The notes under the pieces are model-generated. The model saw only the letters and a program-made list of their open reading frames with translations. It was not told where the DNA came from and did not search any database. A stretch of DNA of 11,767 nt, taken from positions 1 to 11,767 of the forward strand of contig CAJTVR010000117.1 of assembly GCA_910580075.1 (NCBI GenBank). Direction: 5' to 3'. A program made the translations under genes and the position numbers. Below are positions 4,821 to 11,767 of this stretch, piece by piece. Origin of the DNA: an uncultured Eubacterium sp. GTDB taxonomy: Bacteria; Bacillota; Clostridia; Lachnospirales; Lachnospiraceae. Numbering within the stretch: the first letter of the stretch is position 1; each line of letters begins with the position of its first letter.

Positions 4821-5334
4821 ATCCAGCTTCCTCCATTCTTTTTTGAATTAGTTTTCTACCTTTAAACAATCGGCTTTTCACAGTTCCGGGCGGTTTTTTT
4901 ATGATGGCTGCGATTTGAGCTATGGAACAGTCAGAAAGGTAAAACAAAATAAGCGGCACCCGTATTTTTTCCGGGAGTGTCTGAATGACTGCATCCACCT
5001 GTGCGATCAGTTCTTTTTGGAAAAAGTCTTCTTCTACATTTTCATCTGCATACAGTACGGACTGTATTTCATCGTCCAGTCTGCTGCAGGGGGCAATCAG
5101 ACTGCGGCGGGCCTGTTTTCTTTTATCGCTTTTCCAAAGGCTGTGTGCGATTGAGAAAAACAGCGCTTTCGGATTCTGTTTCCAGTCAAGTGCCAGATCT
5201 GTTTCTAATGCCTTTAAAAAAGTCTGCTGATACAGGTCTTCGGCGTCTGGCCTGTCTGTACACAGTTTCAGGCAGAACCGGTAAATATCTGTACCGAACT
5301 CATCCATACATTTTTCTATTTCTCTTGCGTCCAA
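4810..5334 (-). CDS. ECF-type RNA polymerase sigma factor
   Basis: A 174-aa sigma-70-family protein with only regions 2 and 4. Region 2 covers about residues 12-80 (FGTDIYRFCLKLCTD, DAEDLYQQTFLKAL, SIAHSLWKSDKRKQ); region 4 covers about 118-165 (LPEKIRVPLILFYL, then SIAQIAAIIKKPPGTVKSRL). It directs RNA polymerase to a small regulon, often including its own gene. Translation starts at a TTG (5334-5332), supported by GGAGGT only 6 nt upstream; the first in-frame ATG is nine codons later and lacks a ribosome binding site. A candidate ECF promoter lies at 5364-5391. The downstream overlapping membrane protein is the probable anti-sigma factor. The signal sensed is not evident from the sequence. 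Confidence 0.9.
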   Translation of the reverse strand: MDAREIEKCMDEFGTDIYRFCLKLCTDRPDAEDLYQQTFLKALETDLALDWKQNPKALFFSIAHSLWKSDKRKQARRSLIAPCSRLDDEIQSVLYADENVEEDFFQKELIAQVDAVIQTLPEKIRVPLILFYLSDCSIAQIAAIIKKPPGTVKSRLFKGRKLIQKRMEEAGYER

Positions 5335-5363
5335 TGTTTCACCTCCATTGCCCGTTCACTTTA

Positions 5364-5391
5364 TATTCGTCATGAATTTTGCGGAAGTTCA
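5364..5391 (-). promoter_or_regulatory. Candidate ECF-dependent (autoregulatory) promoter
   Basis: Minus-strand TGAACTT (5391-5385), 15 nt, CGAATA (5369-5364). The AAC core of the -35 and a CG-initial -10 are typical of ECF promoters, and no good sigma-A promoter is seen for this operon. The start near 5357 would give a leader of about 23 nt. Confidence 0.45.
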
Positions 5392-5441
5392 TTTTTTTTG
5401 AAAAATATTTTTGCAATGCGGGAAGCGGCAGGGAGAAGTGT

Positions 5442-5466
5442 ATAGGCTGAGCGGACGCCAGGCGGA
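5442..5466. repeat. Dispersed 25-bp intergenic repeat, copy 1
   Basis: Identical at 22 of 25 positions to 11698-11722; the core GCGGACGCC-N-GGCGGA contains the palindrome CGCC-N-GGCG. It lies in the 356-bp gap between the divergent sigma and pyrE genes, which otherwise holds only the two promoters. Confidence 0.55.
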
Positions 5467-5535
5467 TGCGTTTAGGTGTATGATTTTTTTATCTGAGCAG
5501 TAGTGCGAACAGGCTGTATTTCTGAACAAAACAGA

Positions 5536-5564
5536 TTGAAAATATAATACTGATGTGCTAGAAT
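5536..5564 (+). promoter_or_regulatory. Promoter of pyrE
   Basis: -35 TTGAAA (5536-5541), 17-nt spacer, -10 TAGAAT (5559-5564). The predicted leader is about 120 nt. It contains a TTTCGAAA octamer (5575-5582), the palindromic half-site theme seen at the sdpR-like operon, but I see no PyrR-type attenuator. Confidence 0.6.
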
Positions 5565-5690
5565 AAAAAAAGCATTTCGAAAGATTACCTGAAATTACCA
5601 GAATAAGATAAATAAATAGCAAAATATCAGGACACAGCGCAGCAGAATTATGCAGCGTAGAGCCTGTAAATAAAAGGAGAAATCTGACAG

Positions 5691-6368
5691 ATGGAACAGT
5701 ACAAAAAAGAGTTTATTGAGTTTATGACAGACAGCGATGTATTAAAATTTGGCGAATTTACTTTAAAAAGCGGACGGAAATCGCCGTTTTTTATGAATGC
5801 AGGAGGTTATGTAACCGGAAGCCAGCTGATGAAGCTGGGAGAATACTATGCGGCAGCTATTCATGAGCATTACGGAGATGATTTCGATGTATTATTCGGG
5901 CCTGCATATAAGGGGATTCCGCTGAGTGTTGCAACGGCGATTGCGTATGCAAAATTATATGGCAGGGAAATCCGTTACTGCTCCAACCGCAAGGAAGAGA
6001 AAGACCACGGGGATGCCGGGATACTGCTTGGTTCAAAATTAAAGGACGGGGACCGGGTTGTTATTATTGAAGATGTGACGACTTCCGGCAAATCTATTGA
6101 AGAAACGTTTCCGATTTTAATGGCTCAGGGAAAAGTGAAAATTACTGGTCTGATTGTGTCGTTAAACCGTATGGAAAAAGGGCTGGAAGGCAGCAAAAGC
6201 GCACTGGAGGAAATCCGGGAAAAGTATGGATTTGAGGCAAATGCAATTGTAACGATGCAGGAAGTAGTGGAGCATCTGTATAATCAGCCATATAAAGGGA
6301 AAATAATTATAGATGATACATTAAAGTCTGCAATTGATGCATACTATGAACAGTATGGTGCAAAATAA
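5691..6368 (+). CDS. pyrE: Orotate phosphoribosyltransferase
   Basis: A 225-aa cytoplasmic enzyme converting orotate and PRPP to orotidine 5'-monophosphate in pyrimidine synthesis. Visible motifs: substrate-binding KSGRKSPFFMNAG (26-38), GPAYKGIPL (70-78), the flexible catalytic loop RKEEKDHG (100-107) and the PRPP signature VVIIEDVTTSGKS (123-135). The length is normal for this family. An in-frame TGA two codons before the ATG fixes the start; AGGAG lies somewhat far upstream (about 11 nt). A sigma-A promoter lies at 5536-5564. The VanZ-like gene follows after 15 nt, so the two are probably cotranscribed. No other pyrimidine genes are in the window. Confidence 0.95.
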   Translation: MEQYKKEFIEFMTDSDVLKFGEFTLKSGRKSPFFMNAGGYVTGSQLMKLGEYYAAAIHEHYGDDFDVLFGPAYKGIPLSVATAIAYAKLYGREIRYCSNRKEEKDHGDAGILLGSKLKDGDRVVIIEDVTTSGKSIEETFPILMAQGKVKITGLIVSLNRMEKGLEGSKSALEEIREKYGFEANAIVTMQEVVEHLYNQPYKGKIIIDDTLKSAIDAYYEQYGAK

Positions 6369-6383
6369 TCTGAGGAATCCGAA

Positions 6384-6878
6384 TTGAACTATAAAAATCA
6401 TAAAAAAGGATACCGGATGGCGGCATGGCTGCTGTTCGGTCTTTATGTTATCGTAATGGTTTATTTTCTGTTTTTTGCTGAAAGTATGGGAAGGAGCCAG
6501 GCAGGGCGGGAGTATCATTATAACCTGGTACCGTTCAAAGAAATTCAGCGGTATCTGATGTATTACCGGATCATCGGGCCTTTTACGGTTTTTCTGAATC
6601 TGGGAGGAAATATTCTTGCATTTGTGCCTTTCGGACTGTTTTTTCCGCTTCTTTCCCGCAGAAACAGAGGGTTTTTTAAAGTAACACTGATTAGTTTTGA
6701 AGTAAGCCTTATGGTGGAACTGATTCAGCTCGTAACAAGAGTTGGAAGCTGCGATGTGGATGATATGATATTAAATACACTAGGCGGAATGCTGGGACAT
6801 CTGTGTTTTAGGATTTTATTTATCTGGCATAAAATGGAACTGAAAGGGGCCGCGAATGAGGAGAAGAGCACGGGCTGA
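6384..6878 (+). CDS. VanZ-like family membrane protein
   Basis: A 164-aa membrane protein of the VanZ-like family. Family hallmarks are YNLVPFKEI (46-54), NLGGNILAFVPFG (72-84), a later VELIQ (111-115) and DVDDMILNTLGG (124-135), with about four hydrophobic segments (15-31, 70-90, 98-117, 130-147). VanZ confers low-level teicoplanin resistance, but most relatives are of unknown role. I chose the TTG start because AGGA lies 7 nt upstream and the basic N-terminus before the first helix is usual for the family. An ATG at 6417 with AAGGA 6 nt upstream is a real alternative and would remove 11 residues. The end overlaps the next gene by 23 nt. Confidence 0.85.
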   Translation: MNYKNHKKGYRMAAWLLFGLYVIVMVYFLFFAESMGRSQAGREYHYNLVPFKEIQRYLMYYRIIGPFTVFLNLGGNILAFVPFGLFFPLLSRRNRGFFKVTLISFEVSLMVELIQLVTRVGSCDVDDMILNTLGGMLGHLCFRILFIWHKMELKGAANEEKSTG

Positions 6879-7191
6879 TAAACACTATAAATTTACCAAG
6901 AAAAAGCATTCTGCACCAGGGACAGCGGCTTGTATCCTTTCGTTTGCACCGCTTGTGATGTTTGGATATGCAGTCTGGCTGTCTTATTCTGAGGGCGGAC
7001 AGGCACCGGAAAAAACCGGATGCATCGGGATTGCAGCAGTCTTAGCAGCCTGCATAACGCTCAAGGTATCGATACAGGAAGCACGAAAGGAAAATGTAAT
7101 TAAAAGAGTGCCGGTGACAGGAGCTGTCATGTCTGTGCTGATGCTGGCAGGATGGACGGCTGTTTATGTGATCGGCTGGATTGGGATCTGA
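6856..7191 (+). CDS. Small three-helix membrane protein (DUF6142-like)
   Basis: A 111-aa protein with a basic N-terminus (MRRRARADKHYKFTKKKHS) followed by three membrane segments (about 22-44, 54-74, 86-109). The F-x-K-K-K-H-S motif before the first helix and the EGGQAPEKTG loop are what I associate with DUF6142 proteins of Lachnospiraceae; that link is from memory and tentative. No function is known to me. The ATG has AAAGGGG 6 nt upstream and lies 23 nt inside the VanZ-like gene, so the two are translationally coupled. The aminopeptidase gene begins within about 45 nt. Confidence 0.8.
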   Translation: MRRRARADKHYKFTKKKHSAPGTAACILSFAPLVMFGYAVWLSYSEGGQAPEKTGCIGIAAVLAACITLKVSIQEARKENVIKRVPVTGAVMSVLMLAGWTAVYVIGWIGI

Positions 7192-7234
7192 ACTCAAAAA
7201 TAAAATTCTTAATTAAATCAGGATGGAAGAAATA

Positions 7235-9334
7235 ATGGGTTATCAGGAAATTTATAAAGAGGACAACGAGTATGCAGCGGAGCGTTTCGGACTTGTAAAA
7301 GAACGGATCAGCCAGGCAGCCGGACAGCCGGAAACAAAGGAACCGTTTGCAGATTATTTTAAGAAAACAGCACAGTTTATCCTGCTTACGGCAAAGGTTC
7401 TAAAGATGTATCAGGACGGAGCGTTAGAGCACCGGTCTATGGATGAGTGTGTGAAGTTAAACAGGCAGCTGTATGAAGATATTCTGCCATCAAATGAAAC
7501 AGAAACAGATGCCGGAGGATATGCATGCAGTTATGCAAATCCTGCTTATGCAGTCCATAGGCTCGGGGAAGAGTTTGGAGGAGCATTATGTTTTCTGTAT
7601 ACAGAATGCAGGGCGCTTATAGCTTATGCATTTGAGGGCCGGACTGCGGATATGACAATTCTGATGGAGCTGTTTGTAGAGATTTATACCTGTTTTTGTG
7701 ATAAGGACGGTACAAACGGAGAAGAAATCCGCAAGATTCTGTACTGGCATTTTCATGATTACAGCGAAATCATGGTTACACAGACTGTCCGTGAAGGAAT
7801 TGACCCGCAGCTTGACTTTTTTACAGGGATTGTAATGCATGCGGATTTAAATGATCTGACTTATCTGTACCGGTATGGAGAGTATATTTCTGAAAACGAG
7901 ATACGTACGGCACAGTATCTGCTGTCGCTGCCGGAAGATCAGATTCAGGCGATGGCCGATACCTTTACCGAAGGATACCGCATCGGTTTTGAGGTGACAA
8001 ATAAGGATTTATCAAAGAAAAAGACAGCCAGCATCCATTATGCTGTCGGGTTTGAACGGGTCATCCGCAAATCAATAGAAAATTTTGCAAAAATGGGACT
8101 TTCAACGGTGGTTTTCAGAGATGCGGTCTCTTCCATGGGCAGCCGCGGACGTGGAAAGCGGGGCTGCTTTTCTCTGGCGGCAAACCGTCAGTTTGATTAT
8201 GACCATAGAAATGACAATGCATTTTATCTGGATAAGGCATTTGTAGAACGAAGGCTGGAAGTGCTTAGGGATGCTTATGAGACATATAAAGACCTGGCTG
8301 CAGTCTATGCAGGACCGGCGGTCTTAGAGGTATTTGGAGAGGAGCCTTTTGCACCGGTACAGAAGAAAGAAGCTGCCGGCTATGATGAGAAACAGCAGCA
8401 GCTGACGGTATATTATGCAAACCAGTCCGGGCAGATTACCAATCAGTATATCAAGGGCGAGGAACGCAGCTTTACGATTATTGCATATCCCGCTGCGGTC
8501 ATCGGGCCGGATTACGAAAAGATATTTGCACAGACAGTGAAATTAAATACGCTGGATTACATGCTTTACCGCAATATGCAGCAGCGCCTGATTGACGTAC
8601 TGGACCAGGCACAGCGTGTGCACATCACAGGAAAGGGTGCTAACCGCACAGATCTGTATGTATCGATCTGGCAGCTGGAGCAGCCGGATCGGCAGACGGC
8701 ATTTGAAAACTGTGTGGCAGATGTAAATATTCCAGTCGGAGAAGTTTTTACGTCGCCTGTTTTAAAAGGTACTTCGGGCGTTCTGCATGTGACCGGCGTG
8801 TACCTGAATGAGCTTTATTATAAAGATCTGGAACTTGTTTTTACCGACGGAATGGTGACGGATTATACATGTGCCAATTTTGCAGATGAAGCACAAAACA
8901 GACGGTATGTCCGCGAAAATGTACTGATGCAGCATGATACGCTGCCAATGGGAGAGTTTGCCATTGGGACAAATACGACGGCTTACCGCATGGCGAGGGA
9001 TTTCCGGATTGCTGATAAGCTGCCGATACTGATTGCAGAAAAAACCGGTCCTCATTTTGCAGTGGGAGATACGTGTTATTCGCATGCGGAAGATACGGAA
9101 GTCTATAATCCGGACGGGAAAGAAATTATGCCAAAGGATAATGAGCTGACAAGGATACGCACACAGGATGCGTCGAAGGCTTACTTTAACTGTCATACAG
9201 ATATTACCATTCCTTATGATGAGCTGGATGCGATTACAGCAATTCTGCCAGACGGTCAGGAAAACGATGTCATCCGCGACGGGAAATTTGTAGTGCCAGG
9301 TACGGAAGAACTGAATAAACCGCTGGAAAGCTGA
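7235..9334 (+). CDS. M29-type metallo-aminopeptidase with long N-terminal extension
   Basis: A 699-aa protein whose C-terminal 400 residues or so match the M29 aminopeptidase family (AmpS/PepS/AmpT), which release N-terminal amino acids from peptides using a two-metal centre. All six metal-ligand positions of that family appear, in order (numbering from 7235): E503 in PVGEVFTSP, E574 in MGEFAIGTN, H607 and Y615 in GPHFAVGDTCY, and H654-T-D656. It is probably catalytically active and cytoplasmic; I see no signal peptide. The first roughly 300 residues are mostly helical and outside the usual M29 length (about 410 aa); I do not recognise them. The start could be ATG 7223 (four residues longer), but that site has no upstream Shine-Dalgarno, whereas 7235 has GGAAG 5 nt upstream. 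Confidence 0.85.
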   Translation: MGYQEIYKEDNEYAAERFGLVKERISQAAGQPETKEPFADYFKKTAQFILLTAKVLKMYQDGALEHRSMDECVKLNRQLYEDILPSNETETDAGGYACSYANPAYAVHRLGEEFGGALCFLYTECRALIAYAFEGRTADMTILMELFVEIYTCFCDKDGTNGEEIRKILYWHFHDYSEIMVTQTVREGIDPQLDFFTGIVMHADLNDLTYLYRYGEYISENEIRTAQYLLSLPEDQIQAMADTFTEGYRIGFEVTNKDLSKKKTASIHYAVGFERVIRKSIENFAKMGLSTVVFRDAVSSMGSRGRGKRGCFSLAANRQFDYDHRNDNAFYLDKAFVERRLEVLRDAYETYKDLAAVYAGPAVLEVFGEEPFAPVQKKEAAGYDEKQQQLTVYYANQSGQITNQYIKGEERSFTIIAYPAAVIGPDYEKIFAQTVKLNTLDYMLYRNMQQRLIDVLDQAQRVHITGKGANRTDLYVSIWQLEQPDRQTAFENCVADVNIPVGEVFTSPVLKGTSGVLHVTGVYLNELYYKDLELVFTDGMVTDYTCANFADEAQNRRYVRENVLMQHDTLPMGEFAIGTNTTAYRMARDFRIADKLPILIAEKTGPHFAVGDTCYSHAEDTEVYNPDGKEIMPKDNELTRIRTQDASKAYFNCHTDITIPYDELDAITAILPDGQENDVIRDGKFVVPGTEELNKPLES

Positions 9335-9364
9335 TAGAAGAAACGATCTAAAACGGATAGAAAA

Positions 9365-9640
9365 ATGGCCGAAAACAAAAAAGCAGCTGATAGAACAAGA
9401 AATGGCCGAAAACAAAAAAGTAATTGATAGGACAAGAAATGGCCGAAAACAAAAAAGTAATTGATAGAACAAGAAATGGCCGAAAACAAAAAGTAATTGA
9501 TAAAAAGAGAAATGCTTGAAAACGAATGATAAAAAGTAATTGTGAGAAAACAAATGATAATTAAAGAAATAGCAGAAAACGAATGATAAAAAAGAAACGA
9601 TAGAAAAGTAATGAAAGATAAGAAATGATAAGAAAGAAAC
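9365..9640. repeat. 37-bp tandem repeat array between the aminopeptidase gene and purE
   Basis: ATGGCCGAAAAC starts recur at 9365, 9402, 9439 and 9476 (period exactly 37), with a diverged start at 9512 (period 36). Copies 2 and 3 are nearly identical; copies after 9512 are degenerate but keep GAAAACGAATGATAAAAA pieces. The plus strand is almost pyrimidine-free. A piece of the unit (CTGATAGAA) also occurs at the aminopeptidase stop codon (9331-9339), suggesting the array grew from the 3' end of that gene. The period is not a multiple of three and each frame meets stops, so it is non-coding. The whole 318-bp gap 9335-9652 contains only this array. Confidence 0.85.
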
Positions 9641-9652
9641 GAGGGAAACAGA

Positions 9653-10159
9653 ATGGCTAAAGTAGGAATTGTAATGGGTTCGGATTCAGATATGCCGGTT
9701 ATGACAAAGGCAGCGGATGTACTCCGCCAGCTGGGGATTGATTTTGAGATGAAAATTATTTCTGCACACCGTGAGCCGGATGTGTTTTTTGAATATGCAA
9801 AAACAGCAGAAGAAAAAGGGTTTAAAGTGATTATTGCCGGTGCCGGAATGGCGGCACATCTGCCAGGCATGTGTGCGGCAATTTTTCCTATGCCGGTAAT
9901 CGGTATACCAATGCATACATCGTCTCTGGGCGGCAGAGATTCCCTGTATTCCATTGTGCAGATGCCGGGCGGCATTCCGGTAGCTACAGTGGCTATTAAC
10001 GGAGGCTTGAATGCAGGGCTGTTAGCAGCTAAGATTCTGGCAGTATCGGATGAGGCGCTGCTGGGAAGGCTGAAAGATTATTCAAAAGATTTAAAAGAGC
10101 AGGTGCAGGCAAAAGATGCAAAGCTGCAGGAATGCGGATATGAAAACTATGGGAAATAA
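9653..10159 (+). CDS. purE: N5-carboxyaminoimidazole ribonucleotide mutase, class I
   Basis: A 168-aa cytoplasmic enzyme of de novo purine synthesis that interconverts N5-CAIR and CAIR. Class I PurE motifs are all present: GSDSD (9-13) for phosphate binding, SAHREP (37-42) with the catalytic His39, AGAGMAAHLPGM (62-73) and PVIGIP (81-86), then SLGGRDSLYSIVQMPGGIPV (91-110). The length is typical. GAGGG lies 7 nt before the ATG. The gene is preceded by the tandem repeat array with no clear promoter, so it may depend on read-through from the upstream genes, and it is followed by a strong terminator. No purK is present in the window. Confidence 0.95.
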   Translation: MAKVGIVMGSDSDMPVMTKAADVLRQLGIDFEMKIISAHREPDVFFEYAKTAEEKGFKVIIAGAGMAAHLPGMCAAIFPMPVIGIPMHTSSLGGRDSLYSIVQMPGGIPVATVAINGGLNAGLLAAKILAVSDEALLGRLKDYSKDLKEQVQAKDAKLQECGYENYGK

Positions 10160-10162
10160 ATG

Positions 10163-10262
10163 CAGCCGGTGCTTCATATGGCTGGATAAAAAGTAACACA
10201 TGTGCATAAGAAGTATGACAGTGATCTGATTATGCGCATCTGACAATCATATAAAGCAGATG
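10163..10262 (+). other. Hairpin-rich stretch between purE and its terminator
   Basis: Three potential stems: CAGCC/GGCTG near 10163-10184; ATGTGCATAA (10200-10209) with TTATGCGCAT (10230-10239); and CATCTG (10238-10243) with CAGATG (10257-10262), which competes with the second. Gap 10160-10431 has no gene. It may be a purE 3' untranslated structure or part of a hydF leader. Confidence 0.3.
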
Positions 10263-10313
10263 TACTGACCGGAAGAAGGAATGAAGGAAAGAAGAAATCT
10301 GAAATCTTATTTG

Positions 10314-10382
10314 CCGTAGGACAGGCAGATTCTTTTTGGTGCTGTAAATTCCGAAAAAGAATCCCTGTGTTACGGTTTTTTT
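10314..10382 (+). terminator. Strong intrinsic terminator after purE
   Basis: Left arm 10314-10337 (CCGTA, ACAGG and GATTCTTTTT blocks) pairs with right arm 10354-10375 (AAAAAGAATC, CTGT, TACGG) with small internal loops and a 16-nt loop, followed by seven T's (10376-10382). It separates purE from hydF and could also act as an attenuator for hydF, whose own promoter I cannot see. Confidence 0.85.
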
Positions 10383-10431
10383 ATAGAAAACTTTCATTGA
10401 CCATGTGCATCAAAAATGGAAGGAGAGAAAA

Positions 10432-11664
10432 ATGGGAACCACATTAAACGATACGCCAAGTGCAGACCGTACGCATATCGCCTTTTTTGGCAGGATGAAC
10501 AGCGGCAAATCATCTCTGATGAATGCGCTGACAGGCCAGCAGGTATCTATTGTATCAGAGGCCGGAGGCACGACGACAGACCTTGTGAAAAAGCCGATGG
10601 AAATCCATGGGATTGGGCCGTGTGTTTTCATCGACACAGCAGGATTTGACGATGACAGCGAACTTGGTGAAAGCCGCATCGAAAAAGCAAAACTCGCAGT
10701 CTGGCAGGCAGACCTGGCAGTCATAATTTTCGATGCCGCAAAGCCTGTGCCGGAAAAATTTGATTTAGAAAAACAGTGGTATGATTTGCTGCAGAAAAAC
10801 AATACGCCAGTCATATTTGCAGTCAGCAAAACAGATTTAGCTGCAGAAACCGGAAATCTGGAAAAACTGACGGATAAAATCCGCAAGGAATTTCAAAAGG
10901 AGCCGCTTCCTGTCAGCGCTCACACAAAAGAGGGCCTGGAGCTGTTAAAGCAGGAGCTGGTTCGCGCGGCGCAGTCTAATCAGGAAGAACAAAGATTTAT
11001 TACAGGCAGTCTGGTAAAAGAAGGCGACACCGTGCTGCTCGTAATGCCGCAGGATACCCAGGCACCGAAAGGACGTCTGATTCTTCCGCAGGTACAGACA
11101 CTGCGGGAACTGCTGGATAAAAAATGCATAACCATATGCGTTACGCCAGAACAGATGGAGCAGTCGCTGGCAGCTTTAAAACAGCCCCCGGCGCTTATCA
11201 TTACAGATTCACAGGTGTTTCAGACAGTTTATGAAAAAAAACCGCCACAAAGCAGGCTGACATCGTTTTCTGTACTGTTTGCTGTATACAAAGGAGATAT
11301 CGGTTATTTTGTAAAAGGCGCTCTGGCAATTGAAAATCTGACGCAGAAAGATAAAGTGCTGATTGCAGAATGCTGTACGCATGCGCCGCTGGACGAAGAT
11401 ATCGGACGTGTGAAACTGCCGCGTCTTCTGCGAAAAAAAATAGGCCCCGGACTGACAGCAGATATCGTATCCGGTGCAGATTTTCCAAAAGATTTGTCAG
11501 AATACAGGCTGGTCATTCAGTGCGGGGCGTGTATGTTTAACCGGAAATATGTTATGGCGAGGGTGCGTGCTGCAAAAGAGCAGAATATACCGATGACCAA
11601 CTACGGGGTTGCGATTGCATATCTGAACGGGATACTGAATAAGATTGAGCTGCAGGGGATGTGA
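10432..11664 (+). CDS. hydF: [FeFe]-hydrogenase maturation GTPase HydF
   Basis: A 410-aa scaffold GTPase on which the 2Fe subcluster of the [FeFe]-hydrogenase H-cluster is assembled before transfer to HydA. The N-terminal GTPase domain has the P-loop GRMNSGKSS (20-28), switch I GGTTTD (45-50) and DTAGFDD (68-74). The G4 motif is SKTD (132-135) rather than NKxD. The C-terminal cluster-binding domain has C315-T-H317 followed by EDIGRVKLPR, and C364-G-A-C367 in VIQCGACMFNRKY, with Gln where the family often has His before the third cluster cysteine. The ATG at 10432 is chosen because AGGAG lies 6 nt upstream; an in-frame GTG nine codons earlier has no ribosome binding site. No hydE, hydG or hydrogenase gene is in the window. 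Confidence 0.93.
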   Translation: MGTTLNDTPSADRTHIAFFGRMNSGKSSLMNALTGQQVSIVSEAGGTTTDLVKKPMEIHGIGPCVFIDTAGFDDDSELGESRIEKAKLAVWQADLAVIIFDAAKPVPEKFDLEKQWYDLLQKNNTPVIFAVSKTDLAAETGNLEKLTDKIRKEFQKEPLPVSAHTKEGLELLKQELVRAAQSNQEEQRFITGSLVKEGDTVLLVMPQDTQAPKGRLILPQVQTLRELLDKKCITICVTPEQMEQSLAALKQPPALIITDSQVFQTVYEKKPPQSRLTSFSVLFAVYKGDIGYFVKGALAIENLTQKDKVLIAECCTHAPLDEDIGRVKLPRLLRKKIGPGLTADIVSGADFPKDLSEYRLVIQCGACMFNRKYVMARVRAAKEQNIPMTNYGVAIAYLNGILNKIELQGM

Positions 11665-11697
11665 GCATCTGATTCGAGGGGGGAAGGGGATAGATTG

Positions 11698-11722
11698 ATA
11701 GACTGCGCGGACGCCGGGCGGA
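11698..11722. repeat. Dispersed 25-bp intergenic repeat, copy 2
   Basis: Matches 5442-5466 at 22 of 25 positions, in the same orientation, 34 nt after the hydF stop codon. It is followed by a short GGAGAA/TTTTCC hairpin and a T-rich stretch, which might serve as the hydF terminator. The window ends 45 nt later. Confidence 0.55.
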
Positions 11723-11767
11723 GAAACTTTTTCCTTTTTCTGTGACTCTGGAGAACAGTTAGAAATT

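Noticed and set aside
5565..5690. PyrR-type attenuator or pyrimidine riboswitch in the pyrE leader
   Set aside because: No terminator hairpin and no recognisable PyrR-binding loop in the roughly 120-nt leader.
9365..9640. CRISPR array
   Set aside because: Units are contiguous with no unique spacers, the repeats drift in sequence, and no cas genes are present.
8762..9975. Long minus-strand open frames (263 and 239 aa) rich in Phe, Leu and Ser
   Set aside because: They are antisense to the aminopeptidase and purE, and their repetitive sequence is simply the complement of the purine-rich 37-bp repeats; no ribosome binding site.
10405..10431. GTG start for hydF nine codons upstream
   Set aside because: No Shine-Dalgarno before the GTG, whereas AGGAG sits 6 nt before the ATG at 10432.

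Overview
The window looks like a chromosomal segment of a Gram-positive anaerobe of the Clostridia, most likely a Lachnospiraceae-type gut bacterium. I base this on the codon and protein style, strong AGGAGG-like ribosome binding sites, frequent TTG starts with good Shine-Dalgarno sequences, a HydF hydrogenase-maturation GTPase, a VanZ-like protein and a clostridial ECF sigma cassette. This is inference from sequence style, not a database match.

Region 1 (1-1000) is AT-rich and has no ordinary genes, but it is not empty. On the minus strand it carries two very small hydrophobic peptide genes, 27 aa at 14-97 and 36-38 aa at 378-488. The second sits in a layout typical of a type I toxin-antitoxin locus: a convergent plus-strand promoter at 238-266, a roughly 125-nt candidate antisense RNA ending at a hairpin plus U-tract (343-395), and an inverted repeat that could pair the 5' and 3' ends of the toxin mRNA. 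Next to it is a strongly self-complementary 142-bp element (638-779) with a possible minus-strand promoter and terminator, so it is either a small structured RNA gene or a MITE-like element. Region 2 (934-1887) is mobile-element debris: the C-terminal part of a serine recombinase (minus) and a truncated, internally deleted tyrosine integrase (plus).

Region 3 (1843-3163) is a three-gene operon with a consensus promoter: an SdpR-like ArsR repressor, an SdpI-like membrane protein and a separate DUF1648 membrane protein. The two domains that are fused in classical SdpI are encoded here as two proteins. Region 4 (5391 back to 3532, minus) is an ECF sigma cassette: sigma factor, small two-helix membrane protein (probable anti-sigma) and a zinc-ribbon membrane protein. 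All three reading frames overlap, and an ECF-type promoter candidate precedes the first.

Region 5 (5536-10382, plus) is a probable long transcription unit: pyrE, a VanZ-like protein, a small three-helix membrane protein, an M29-type aminopeptidase with a large N-terminal extension, a 37-bp tandem repeat array and purE, ending at a strong intrinsic terminator. Region 6 is hydF (10432-11664), followed by a second copy of a 25-bp intergenic sequence that also occurs upstream of pyrE. The housekeeping genes are ordinary. The most interesting material is the dense set of non-coding structures and micro-ORFs in the first kilobase.
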